From Phoma sp. XZ068 (lineage: Eukaryota > Ascomycota > Dothideomycetes > Pleosporales > Didymellaceae): 64,000 bases of DNA. The notes under the pieces were generated by a model, which saw nothing but the letters and a program-made list of their open reading frames with translations, had not been told where the DNA came from and did not search any database. Positions within the stretch are counted from its first letter, which is position 1; the number at the start of each line of letters is the position of its first letter. Where the stretch lies: positions 1,922,001 to 1,986,000 of the forward strand of contig RBKR01000004.1 of NCBI GenBank assembly GCA_004835665.1, read 5' to 3'. Made by a program: the position numbers and the translations under genes. Below are positions 43,890 through 53,685 of the stretch, in pieces.

Positions 43890-44430
43890 AGTTAGTGTTG
43901 GTATAGAAGGTTAGATAGATGAGCATGATAAGTCATTTAGTGTTGAATGTCAGAGGGTACGACAGATCGTTCAGCACGACATTTCATTTAACACGACAAT
44001 TCATCCAGCATTAAATGTCAGTCTGTACGACATATCAATTGGCACAACAGATTAGCTTTGATATAAGTTAGTCGGCATGGAAGGTCAGAAGACATGACAT
44101 ATGAGTCTCAACGACACGTTAATTCTAGCACGATAACTTATATATTATTCTTAATGGCAAGCGTAGCTTCGCCTCAGCACGGCGGGCATAGCTTGATCTC
44201 AACACGATAATAAAATCAGCATGGAAGGTTAGGGGGTACAACAGATTAACAAGCAAAATAGGTTAATTTAACCCAAGTCAGTCAGTGTAAGAGGTCAGAA
44301 AGCTTCATAGATCAACCAATACATCAACTTAGTCTTAGTATGAAAGGTCAATTAGTACAATAGGTCAACTTCAACACAAGGTAGTCTGCATGGAAGGTTA
44401 TTCAACTCGGTAAGTCACTTAGCATGACAC
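43890..44430. repeat. Degenerate ~60-bp tandem repeat array
   Basis: The motif YATGGAAGGTYAG (with variants) recurs near 43896, 43945, 44007, 44073, 44218, 44277, 44336 and 44389, spaced 49-66 bases with one double-length gap. Most copies are followed within about 20 bases by GTACRACAG- or ACATGACAT-like sequence. This implies about nine decayed units of roughly 60 bases. The gap at about 44150-44200 holds a GC-richer insert. Confidence 0.65.
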
Positions 44431-44891
44431 GTCAATCAAGATCCTTAGTTCGTTGTTTCGTTAGTTCATGAAGTTTGCGTCGAGTGTTGTACACGGTTTA
44501 CCCGGTGTTTGCTGCCAAGGTTTGATGTTTGCTTTGATGTTTGCTGTCATGTCAATGTGACACTGTCAATGACGGCGACGGCGACGGCAGGGGTAATTGA
44601 TACGACGGTGTGCCTGTGAACAACTCTGTGTATCTATAGCTGCCTGGGTGGATGAGTGGGTATTTGTAGATGCTCGTGTGTATTGGGTCTTGTGATGGAT
44701 GATGGCGTGTGTAATATCTAGTGTCATACCGAGAGAAGGATAGAGAAGGAGGATGGAGTGAGTATAGTGTATAAGTGTCGCGGTGTCTGGAAGTAGTTGA
44801 GACTGCGAGATTCCAAATTTCAAGGGGAAATACAATTAGTCCTGTCCTGACAATTCTCAACTACAACGCAGAGATAATTGTGTAGTTGGCA

Positions 44892-45340
44892 ATGCACATC
44901 CCCATCCCATCTACATTCTTCTTCGTTCTTTCGTTGCTCGTTTTTCTATCGTGCGCACCAACAACGCTCAGTTTCTCCCTCACGCCCAGCCTCCAGACCG
45001 ACCTCAACCCGCACGCACTCATCCCAGCACCACAGAAACGAGAAAAATCAACACCGCACTATGAAAAATGCCAAAAAGGCTCTCTCTACTGCTTCGCCGA
45101 GATAGCGAACATGGGTACCCTCGCCTTCCCCATCCGCATACATTTTACTAACGACTGCCAGGCTACGACCTCTACCAACTCACACTGCAATACTGCCGCG
45201 ACACACACGCCAGTGGGTGCGAGCTGTGCGACCGCACGGGGTGCGAGTGTCTTGCCAACTGCCGCGCGAGCTACTTCGAGTGCAAGGATGGGACGGCTGG
45301 TATGAGTTTCGGGGGAGGTGTGTGGGGGCTGGATGCGTGA
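44892..45340 (+). CDS. Small secreted cysteine-rich protein (effector-like candidate)
   Basis: Exons 44892-45114 and 45162-45340 give 133 residues. The 47-nt intron has a perfect TACTAAC branch and a CCAG acceptor but a weaker GTACCC donor. The first ATG (44892) opens a strongly hydrophobic signal peptide (MHIPIPSTFFFVLSLLVFLS), followed by a Ser/Pro-rich pro-region with a dibasic KR near residue 50, a possible Kex2 site. The rest has nine cysteines at about 60, 67, 86, 94, 97, 102, 104, 108 and 115, densest in GCELCDRTGCECLANC. Splicing joins the signal peptide to this core, which the unspliced frame misses. Size, cysteines and the repeat-rich surroundings resemble fungal secreted effector candidates; no family is recognised and no activity is claimed. 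The end is less certain, since a second intron cannot be excluded. Confidence 0.6.
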
Positions 45341-46663
45341 GGGGGAGGTGTGTTTGAGGCTGAGGCTAAGCCTGGTCATGAGAGTGATTCTGAGTTGGAT
45401 GGTTCCAACGTGCCGCGCATAGTGCATGCTAGGGTTGTTGATTGGGTGTGAAGAGTGTGGTAGCTGGTCAATACTCAATCCTACGTAAGCCTAGGCTAGT
45501 GTTGTTGTAGAACGCTGGCTATTGTGGGTAGAAGATTCGCAGACGGGGATGTGCTAGAGTTTTTAACAAAGTTGTGACAGAGGGTTATTCTCAAAACACT
45601 GCCAAACAAGAAAAGGAATAATTTTCCTGACCACGTCCTCGTAGTATGCTTACTCTGCTCCCACAAGCCAACTCTATACATTGTGACGCTACACTGTAGA
45701 CAGAGAAATATAGTACAATTACAAACGTATATACGCTCCCTATACATAATAGCAACACCCTCTACAGTTATACTATGGACTATACCTAGAGTGCGAAGAA
45801 ACTCGTCTTTATTGGCCGAATACTTTCAGCAGCAGCAAGATTTACAAACCTCTTTCCCTAATACAACAATACTCTGATTTACAGCAACTGCTTACAAAAG
45901 TAAAACTAAGCCTATTAGTGCTGAATTGCCTGTTTAGAATTTATAATCCTGTTGTAGTGTAGGGATTTCATGTTACTAAGGTGGTGTTGTGTAAATGTTG
46001 GTCAAAAGAAACGTATGTGCTCTTATGCTCTTCTACTCCTCCCTTCTCCATATTTAGACTTCCATTGTGATTTTCTGCAGAGTGGCCAGAAGATACTTTC
46101 TTAGTGGAACCTTGCTTGATCGAGTGAGATGGTGCGGGATTCATCGAGCACATTGACTCCGCATTCTAATGTTCATAGCCTCAATTGACTCCTTATCATC
46201 ATCAGTTTGCTACTTAAAATTGAAGCTCGTTTACCTCGTGTTATTAATTCGTCGTGCCTGAGTACTTGTCGCTGGAAGATGATAGGCTTGGGAAGAGGTG
46301 GCTGATGATCGCTACATTTGAACCATAGGTTGGCATGCGTACCAGAAAGATCGGGAGTGTGAATCTGTCTCGCTACAATGCGTACCCCGGCACGTAGGGA
46401 TGGACGCTACAATGAAGACATCTGGTTATAGATTGTGGATATAAAGCTACGCTCTAAACCCATGGGCTGCGCTTTTACAGATGTCTGCTCAAATGCCCCA
46501 ACAATGCTCTTGCTACGCAACATAACGAGCTTAGCTTCAACTCAGATCAAGTTTAATCAATCAAAGTATCCTGTTCACCCGCCACTTCCGCATTCGCATG
46601 TTCCCCTATACTTTGCCTGGTCTGTCTGGCTTCCAAACCATCCTTTAAGGCAACGCCGTTCCC
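45341..46663. other. Gene-poor AT-rich region
   Basis: No supported gene. About 45680-45960 is rich in TA dinucleotides, and in one frame it keeps a fragment reading RNSSLLAEYFQQQQDLQ that is then closed by stops. This looks like an old mutated element rather than a gene. Confidence 0.5.
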
Positions 46664-46878
46664 TTAAACAACTACAGCGACTGGAATAGATGTAGCTCGA
46701 GGAAGTATCTATCAATATCAAACCGTGTTAGCCAAGCCACCATTAACATAACATGATGAAAGACTAGGAAGCATACCTGAGCCGTCAGCATACCAGCGGT
46801 AATGGCTTTGAATGGAGCGGGGGACGCGGCACCCATTGCCGCAAAAGAAATCAATGCGATAAGAGCAGAGTACTTCAT
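46664..46878 (-). CDS. Possible small secreted peptide gene
   Basis: Exon 46878-46777 encodes a good signal peptide (MKYSALIALISFAAMGAASP). A GTATGC donor and a GATAG acceptor at 46709 would join it to 46708-46664, giving only 48 residues. Unspliced, the frame gives 68 residues with a hydrophobic tail. The sequence just before the ATG resembles that before the PhiA-like gene (TCAAAATGAAGTA). It may be a short secreted peptide, the first exon of a longer gene, or a remnant. Confidence 0.3.
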
Positions 46879-48794
46879 TTTGAGTTGAGATAGTGTGTGA
46901 TGTTTATTCTTGGGAAGTTGGTGAACACGACTATTATGACGGAAGAACCAAAAAGATCAAGACAACTATACGTCTTTTGTAGTAGACCAAGTCACATGTT
47001 TGTAAGTAAGGTGCTTGAAAGTATCAAAGACCGATATATTCCAAACCAAGTGCGTTGTACGGGACGAGTTGTACAGCATTCTCTACCACGAATACAAGGA
47101 CCTTCAAGGATACACTGTCACAAACTTTTACTCATGCTTAGTAAACACTGCCAGAAGTGGCAGCACCAAACACGAATAAACCAGCCTGAAAATGCGTTCT
47201 CAAGCTCCATTCTCAGACTTCCATCATAGAATGTAGCATCTATACCTCGTGGGACCAACCAGATTCTCATGTAATACCTCAGTCTTACAGTACAGGACAC
47301 TTCCAGTACCAGAGAGATGTGCGCAAGCATTCATCAAGTCCAACAGAGTGAAAATGCCTTTAGCTGTAGTGTCACTCCTACCGCTGACGCATCAGTGAGC
47401 GCTGTCGGCTTGTCTCCTCAACCGGACCTGCTTCTTCTCTGATTGAAATGTGCAACAATAGAGGTGCCTCTGTCGATACTGGTGCGCGCGTTTGAGATAC
47501 CTCATCAGGCGCGAAGGAAGGACCCCAGTTTCTCTCGACAATGGAAAACAACAGTGCCTATCTGTCAGTCTGAAATGAGCCGTGACTCAGTTTCCCGCTG
47601 CGTATGAAACCCTCGGAAAAGGACGCTTTGTTGGAGGCTGGTCAGCGCTTTAAGATTACAGGTCCATCATGTCGACATTGCACTGCGAGTTCCATTCCAC
47701 TTCTACGATCATGACGTTGGCCGGTCTGCTAGACTGCTCCTGAAGCCAGAAGCTCGCATGTGCACCAGCGATTACGGCAAAGACAGATAGGAGACTCATG
47801 ACAAGCTAAGTTGGGAAAGGCTCAGAGCCACGATCCTCCAGTTCTTTTTCCGCCTAGGCATCATCGTTAGGTGCTGCTACAGCAGGATTCGAGGATGAGG
47901 CAAGGGTTGTTGCATCTGACCACCTCTTGCTGGTCTTTAAGCCTTGTGGATACACGGCGATACGTCACCTGTAGCCGAGCTTATGGGTGCACAAAACCGA
48001 CGGGAATCTTCAGCGCATATTAAAATGCCATGCATGGAATAGCGACATCAGCGTCTTGTAAACGTGCAAGAGCACAGCCTAGAGGCTTGCTGATAAGACT
48101 GGAGATGCATTCATAGGAAGAGCTAAGAAGAGGAGGAAGAGGAGGCGAACGGCCATCGCAGAAGATATGGCCAGCTCGCACTTGGTGCCAGCGCTACCTC
48201 TCAATGCAATGAGCTAGCTGGCCCATCTCTGCCGCCCGCCCTTCGACCTCAGTGATGATGTACTATTCTTCCATTTTTACCCCATGACGGCTTGTACCTC
48301 CAGATATTGCACATCTTGCTCCTTGCACCGGAACTTCTCCACGCTCTGTCGCGTTCGATATCTTAGCGCAGTGAGAGCTGGTGTGTCCATACAAATTGTG
48401 GACCTACCTCATGCCTTGCTCACTGCCTTAGCAGTGTCTCAGATCGCTGATCGGCCCAGCGTAAAAGCCACTACCGATTTCTTATCTTCGTCCTCCTGCT
48501 CAGAAGGGAGGCGCTTGATTCTTGCTCAGCAGTAGGTGCAGCGACAAAACCTGCAGTGGCCATTGGAGATGACCACGATCTCCCGCTGTCTCTGTCTTCG
48601 CTCAGATTTTGGCCGTTGACGATGTGCCTGGAGTCTTCTGTAACGGTCACGGTATCGACTCCAGGTCTCCTCGTCCGCTTGAGCACCGGCACTAACAGGC
48701 TTGAACTCTCCAGGATGGACGTATACACCCGGCCAGCCGCTGAAATCAGGCTCTCGTCGAACGGAAACTTCCCTGACAAAGCGTACACCACCCA
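46879..48794. other. Gene-free stretch
   Basis: About 1.9 kb without convincing coding signal. Minus-strand frames at 48471-48795 are short, in two phases and rich in Arg, and may be decayed coding sequence. Nothing else was recognised. Confidence 0.5.
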
Positions 48795-49383
48795 TCAGGC
48801 AAGCCTGCGAGCGACTCTAAACTTGGCTCTGCCGATCAGACCCTTTGCCTTCTTTTGGTATTCAGCCCACTGCTTCTTGCGTTGTGCCTTTCTCTCCTGG
48901 TGCGCTTTTTGGAGAGCTTCTCGCTCCTTCTTGGCTGCTTCTTCCTGTTCAGGAGTGATGTTTTTTCTTGAGGCCCCGTTGTTCACCGTATGTATGGGAG
49001 AGGTAGCAATTGTTGATGGAGCCGCTCCGGCTGAGCACGAGCTAACACCCGAACAACCCGTAGCATTACAATTCATGAAGTCAAACCCGACGACGAAATA
49101 TCCTGACCTTGAGGTATGACTTAAGTCGTTGGACCTTGTTCTTCTTGGCGTTGAGTGTGCGTCCCTTCGTTTGTGCTTTCGCTTTCGTCTTGCTTTCCTT
49201 TTTGATCCGCTTACGCACTGCTTTCACTTGTCGCTTAGTCTCCTCTTCTTTACGTATTCTTGCAAATGCTGTCTCGTATTTCCGTGCTGCAAGGCACCCT
49301 CGTTCATCCTTGGACAAGAAGTTATGGGTTATCGTTGCGGAATGACCTACAGGAGCTTGCAGGCCAATAGGGGCCAAGCTCAT
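48795..49383 (-). pseudogene. Decayed or mis-spliced gene for a basic, coiled-coil-like protein
   Basis: Two minus-strand frames lie end to end: 49383-49081 (MSLAPIG..., then ARKYETAFARIRKEEETKRQ with Lys/Arg-rich continuation) and 49076-48795 (ending EEAAKKEREALQKAHQERKA and KKQWAEYQKKAKGLIGR). Both have real-looking charged helical composition, unlike the random frames around them. I could not link them by a canonical intron. They may be exons of one uncharacterised gene, two small genes, or a broken gene. Confidence 0.35.
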
Positions 49384-49417
49384 CAAAAGAAACTCTGTCG
49401 CGGTGACTCTTTGTAAC

Positions 49418-49921
49418 TCAGTACTTGCTGGTGGAGAAACTGTTCAATCGCCTTCGGAGTTTGTCCCTTTTTCGGACGGGTTCTTGCGGCTTCGATACTC
49501 TTCCGGTGTGTACCCTCGTGGGTACCCTTGACTTTGTCCTGGCCTGATGTATTCGCAAAGGTCTGGTCTGGGGCCGGGTTTGGGGGTGGGCCTGCCGTTC
49601 GAATCGCCGAACGCGGTCCGCTGCTACTCGAAGTTTTTCCTCAAAGGTTAAAGGTTGAGGTGGCTGTCGCGATAAGTTGGAGCGAAAACCAAGCTTACTT
49701 TTCCAATCACTTGTGGATGGTCGTTTCGAAGTGCGAGAGCGATGACTGAAGATGGAAGGCTTGGATGCGGTATGGTTTCTGCGAGCGAGTGTGCGAGGTC
49801 TGTGAGAGAACGTCAGTGTTCGTGGGTGGGAGTAAGAGGTGTGGTCGGTCCTTCGATGGCGGTTGCTATATGAGCTTGACGAAGGTTGGTGGGTAGGATG
49901 TAGGGATGCAATGTATGGCAT
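49418..49921 (-). CDS. Uncharacterised basic protein
   Basis: A frame of 167 residues from the ATG at 49921, rich in Arg, Ser, His and Pro, with LTFEEKLRVAADRVRRFERQ as the only ordered-looking part and a basic end (KRDKLRRRLNSFSTSKY). It lies just upstream of the two basic frames at 48795-49383 on the same strand and could be the first exon of the same gene. No family recognised. The neighbourhood is gene-poor. Confidence 0.35.
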   Translation of the reverse strand: MPYIASLHPTHQPSSSSYSNRHRRTDHTSYSHPRTLTFSHRPRTLARRNHTASKPSIFSHRSRTSKRPSTSDWKSKLGFRSNLSRQPPQPLTFEEKLRVAADRVRRFERQAHPQTRPQTRPLRIHQARTKSRVPTRVHTGRVSKPQEPVRKRDKLRRRLNSFSTSKY

Positions 49922-50267
49922 GCACTGTGAGCCTGTGGCGAATGCAAGGTCTTGGTCTATATCAATGAATGTGTGCAATGCTTACGTGGCGGATGATGTG
50001 TTGTTGACGATGCATGGAGGTCTTTTCGCAATAAACGAGCGCGGAGAGGTGATTGCTTTACTTTCTGTCGAGGAAATCACGCTAAACAATCGCAGACGGC
50101 CAGTAGTGACGTGGTGAGAGAAGGAAGTATCAATGGCCGAGGAAGTAGCTAGCCGGGTGAGTACGCACAACAAAGTAGCATGATCTTGCTCCGCACCTCA
50201 CCTCGATTAGAATGTACTGATGCCATGTTTTAAGGTGCTCGTTGCTGTCTCCATGCTATGCAGGTAG
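49922..50267. other. Spacer upstream of the basic-protein frames
   Basis: Short gap containing the 3' flank of the 2EXR-like gene and possibly a promoter for the minus-strand frames. Nothing else seen. Confidence 0.45.
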
Positions 50268-51308
50268 TTATGGTGTCTGATCATCCTCCTCGAGGCTTTT
50301 GACCTCCTCACAGTTGGTTAGGTCCAAGCAATCCATGTGATCGTAGCTCATGTACTCTCGTCGCGGTATCCTGGCTCGCCAACATAACCTGATAGTGCGG
50401 TATTTGACAGTCTCTTTTTCTCTGATGAGGGCACTCGTACCCCACCGAGCTTGACCGCTGCCATTCCATGTGTAGCGCTTTGAGTTTGTCGCATCGAAAC
50501 TCAGTATAGACCCATCACTCCTTTTGAGGCCTGCGGGCTGGGGATCTCTAGACTGAGCGATGGATTGTGCAGTGTCAACCTCGCCATTCTCACCTGATGC
50601 CACGCCAATTTTTTGACAGAGCTCAGCCTGCTGCTGGAGGCTTTCACGGAACTCTGGTACATCCTCCCTGATCTCAAATTCCAGATTGACTTCTTGACAC
50701 GAAACTGGTAGTTCGATACCGGCAAGTGTCTCCGCTAAACGATCAATCTCACGGTAGCCAGCTAAAATCGGCGGCCAAAGATAGGCGCATATCGTCCATG
50801 TCACTCTCTTCCAGTTCAGATGTGGCAGGAAGAACTTGGTAAAGTTCCTCCGATTGAGAGCCACTAGATTGTCATGCAAATGATACACATCTGCACCGCG
50901 CTGCTTCGTCATGTGGTGAAGCCAGACATCGCCTTCGTAGAGCCACGACGTGCTTCCCAAATGTCGGAAATGGTGTGTCGCACTTCGTATGGGAATTGAA
51001 TGCGCCTCATAATAGACCAGACGGCAGGTGAGAAGTATTGCTGTGTGAATCTTGGTACGGTAGGTATGGCCTGGGCGATAGAGTGGCGATATCGAGTGAA
51101 TGCTGATAGGCCGGTCGTGGTCATGACTCTGGCTCAGCAAGAGCCGAAATACCAAGAAACGGATTTCTGCAGGTAGTCTTGAGAAGAAGAGGCTCTGTGT
51201 CTGGAGCCTGGAGTTATTCGGGGTGATGTCAGCCAGTTCACGCCGGACAGCACGAGCTCTACGTTGACGTTCATGTCGGTCTAGCGATACGTCCTGCAAG
51301 GCTGTCAT
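50268..51308 (-). CDS. 2EXR / F-box-like fungal protein
   Basis: One exon of 346 residues. After a basic N-terminus comes LFFSRLPAEIRFLVFRLLL, the motif that opens the 2EXR and DUF7730-type domains, followed by ILLTCRLVYYEAHSIPI and the conserved HHFRHLG-like segment. These proteins are expanded in Dothideomycetes and other Pezizomycotina. The opening helix resembles an F-box, so a link to ubiquitin ligases is sometimes proposed, but their function is unknown. The C-terminal part is soluble and mixed in charge. The family is recognised with fair confidence; the function is not. Confidence 0.8.
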   Translation of the reverse strand: MTALQDVSLDRHERQRRARAVRRELADITPNNSRLQTQSLFFSRLPAEIRFLVFRLLLSQSHDHDRPISIHSISPLYRPGHTYRTKIHTAILLTCRLVYYEAHSIPIRSATHHFRHLGSTSWLYEGDVWLHHMTKQRGADVYHLHDNLVALNRRNFTKFFLPHLNWKRVTWTICAYLWPPILAGYREIDRLAETLAGIELPVSCQEVNLEFEIREDVPEFRESLQQQAELCQKIGVASGENGEVDTAQSIAQSRDPQPAGLKRSDGSILSFDATNSKRYTWNGSGQARWGTSALIREKETVKYRTIRLCWRARIPRREYMSYDHMDCLDLTNCEEVKSLEEDDQTP

Positions 51309-52398
51309 TATCTATAATCCATTTCATCGGGCTGTAGATGCATTGGGAGCATTCGTCCGGTGGTGGTAGTGTAGAAAGTGCGGGTGTGACGGTGACGTCG
51401 CTTACGGCAAGGACAGCCGGGGAACGATGCACGGACGCGATCTCCGCATCCTTTTCTGCTTCCGCATATATTCTTCTCTTGACATCAAGGCATGCTTCCG
51501 TATCACATCAAATTACTCGAAATTTTATACCCGATTTCAAAACAATCCCGAGCGGACACTATTGGGCATGCATCAATGAATTCCGGTCGAACGGTCGGAA
51601 AGAATCGGGCCTACGGAGTTTTCCAGTGGCAGGTTTCCCAAATGCTTGCAGGGTACCAACATGTGAACGGGCCGTATGATTTAAAATTGCCAGTTCGAAC
51701 ACAGACGGCTTGATAAACGGCCAATAAGTGGTCTGACAAGGTAGTGCGCATATCCTGTCGGCTACGCCGGCCCTTCTCTCGATTGCATCTTTAGATTTCC
51801 GAACAGGTGTAAGTCAAGCCGTTGCGAGCTTCTGGTGACTGTTTGATTTTTGAACGAAGTAGTCAATACCTTGAGCTCTTCCTACTGTCTGGAAGTGTTT
51901 CAAGGATCTAGGGTCAATGCTCCTTCGGCTACGCCCGCTTCGAACGAAGCGAGTGCATTAGCCTGCAGAAGTAAGCGGCTGTCACAAGCAAATGGCGCTC
52001 TTTGCGATTCAGGTTGCGATCAGTCCAAAGTTGAGATGAACACAATGCCATCATCATCTCGGTGTTCAAATGTGGCATTGTCTTCACTTCGCATCGTACA
52101 AAGTGCTTCCACGGTGAGCGTTCAATCGCTTCACCAACATCCTTCTGGCCAGACCTGGTCCCTACGTTCCTTGTACAGTAGCAGACCCATTGTGTTTTCA
52201 CTGCAACATTCGAAGTCCAGATCTGCCATACCGGTCACGCAGCAGCACTATCAACAACCATCACAAGCCCGCCTTTTCACTACAAGGCGCAGTTCCACAA
52301 TCCCAACTGAAATCAATAATATCCGTGCAACACTTCGTACAATTACATGCCACTCACAAGTGCACCAAAAACCACAACATTCGACCAAAACAGCAAAC
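51309..52398. other. Promoter/leader of the IMPase-family gene, with a long open extension
   Basis: It contains the promoter of the 2EXR-like gene and a leader of the next gene that stays open in its reading frame from about 51850, with ATGs at 52036 and 52045. Two GGCTACGC octamers lie at 51760 and 51926; the second is followed by the perfect inverted repeat CGCTTCG-AA-CGAAGCG near 51934-51949. Confidence 0.5.
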
Positions 52399-53685
52399 AT
52401 GGCTATCACAATGGATCCTGCTACACTCGCACGCTCTACTCGACGTCTCGCTGTCGCGTCTGATTGCAGCCCTGAAATTTCTGACTCATCCTCGCCTTCC
52501 ACGGCTGCTACGACCCCGAATCATACACCAGTAGTGCTCGCCAACGTCTTGGCCAAATACAATCTGACCGAGGACACTCTCCACAAGGTTCAAGATGTCT
52601 TCATCGAGCTCGCCGAGGCCGCGGGCATTATGATGGTCAACGCTGAGCATGACGTTCTTGCAAACGCCGCCACCAAGAACAATACATCTGACCTGGTCTC
52701 CGAATACGACAAGAAGATCGAGACGATGGTTCAGAAGCGGCTCAAGAAGGAGTTTCCTGACTTCGACTTCCTCGGTGAAGAGTCCTACAAGCACGGTCAG
52801 AAGCTTACCGATGGACCTACATTCATTGTCGATCCTGTTGATGGAACGATCAACTTTACTCGAGGCTTTCACAATTTCGCCATATCTCTAGCTTTCGCGC
52901 TCGAGAAGAAGACTATCGTTGGCCTGGTGTACAGCCCGAACCTTGGAAAGCTCTTTACAGCCATGAAGAATCATGGGTCGTTTCTGGTGAACGAGCTGTT
53001 TGTCCCACGTCAGAAGATCACGGATCCGCTTGAGTACAAGAACGAGGATCCTGCCGTCAAGGAACAATTCGGTACGCTCACGAACAAGACCGAGAAGGCA
53101 AACGAGCCGACCTGCTCTGATGAAGAGGCAGAAGGATTCAAGCCAACCTTCAAGGCGAAGTTGGCAGAGCTGCCCAAGTACAAGCTTCCTCTCACGCCCA
53201 TTCCAAGCCCAATGCCTTCCCTCAAGAAGCGTCTCATTGCTATCGAATGGGGCAATGAGCGCAAGGGTCCCAACTGGGATCTGCGCACCGACGTGCACAC
53301 TAAGCTTCTGACCCACGACGATGCTGGCGGCAAGTTCATTCTCTCCTGCCGCTCCTCCGGCTCCGCCGCACTCGACTTCTGCTACGTGGCGGCCGGCAAC
53401 TTCGACGCGTTCTGGGAAGGAGGCGTATGGGTTTGGGATGTTGCCGCTGGCTGGCTCATCGTCGAGGAAGCGGGCGGTATCGTTGCGTCTGCAAATCCTG
53501 GTGATTGGCAGCCTACGATGGAGGGCCGCACTTACTTCCCCGTTCGCGGTGCGAAGCGTGAGGAGCAGGAGGCTGTTGTCAAGGAGCTTTGGGGAGTTAT
53601 GGGTGATCGGAAGTTCGTGTACACGGATAAGAAGAAGCCGGATGATGGAACCGTCTCGGCTGCTGAGACGCAGCAGGGTGAGTAA
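52399..53685 (+). CDS. Inositol-monophosphatase family enzyme
   Basis: One exon of 428 residues from the ATG at 52399 (AAACATGGC context). Metal-site motifs are present: FLGEES (124-129), DPVDGTINF (145-153) and WDVAAG (346-351). The segment of about 70 residues at 200-270 is extra relative to animal IMPase (277 residues), as in fungal QutG-like proteins. Family members remove phosphate from inositol monophosphates or related sugars, using magnesium. The precise substrate is not fixed by sequence. The frame upstream is open to about 51850, with ATGs at 52036 and 52045; starting at 52045 would add 118 residues, the first ~85 without any acid and rich in Ser, Arg and Gln, like a mitochondrial presequence. 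I keep the shorter start because conservation begins later. Confidence 0.9.
   Translation: MAITMDPATLARSTRRLAVASDCSPEISDSSSPSTAATTPNHTPVVLANVLAKYNLTEDTLHKVQDVFIELAEAAGIMMVNAEHDVLANAATKNNTSDLVSEYDKKIETMVQKRLKKEFPDFDFLGEESYKHGQKLTDGPTFIVDPVDGTINFTRGFHNFAISLAFALEKKTIVGLVYSPNLGKLFTAMKNHGSFLVNELFVPRQKITDPLEYKNEDPAVKEQFGTLTNKTEKANEPTCSDEEAEGFKPTFKAKLAELPKYKLPLTPIPSPMPSLKKRLIAIEWGNERKGPNWDLRTDVHTKLLTHDDAGGKFILSCRSSGSAALDFCYVAAGNFDAFWEGGVWVWDVAAGWLIVEEAGGIVASANPGDWQPTMEGRTYFPVRGAKREEQEAVVKELWGVMGDRKFVYTDKKKPDDGTVSAAETQQGE

Larger units (their letters stand above)
42724..44891. other. Gene-free, repeat-rich region
   Basis: About 2.2 kb with no coding signal. It starts with the 3' flank of the MIT gene, holds a run of different microsatellites (42911-43246) and then a degenerate ~60-bp repeat array (about 43890-44430). 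Frames here start at non-ATG codons or come from simple repeats. Confidence 0.7.
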
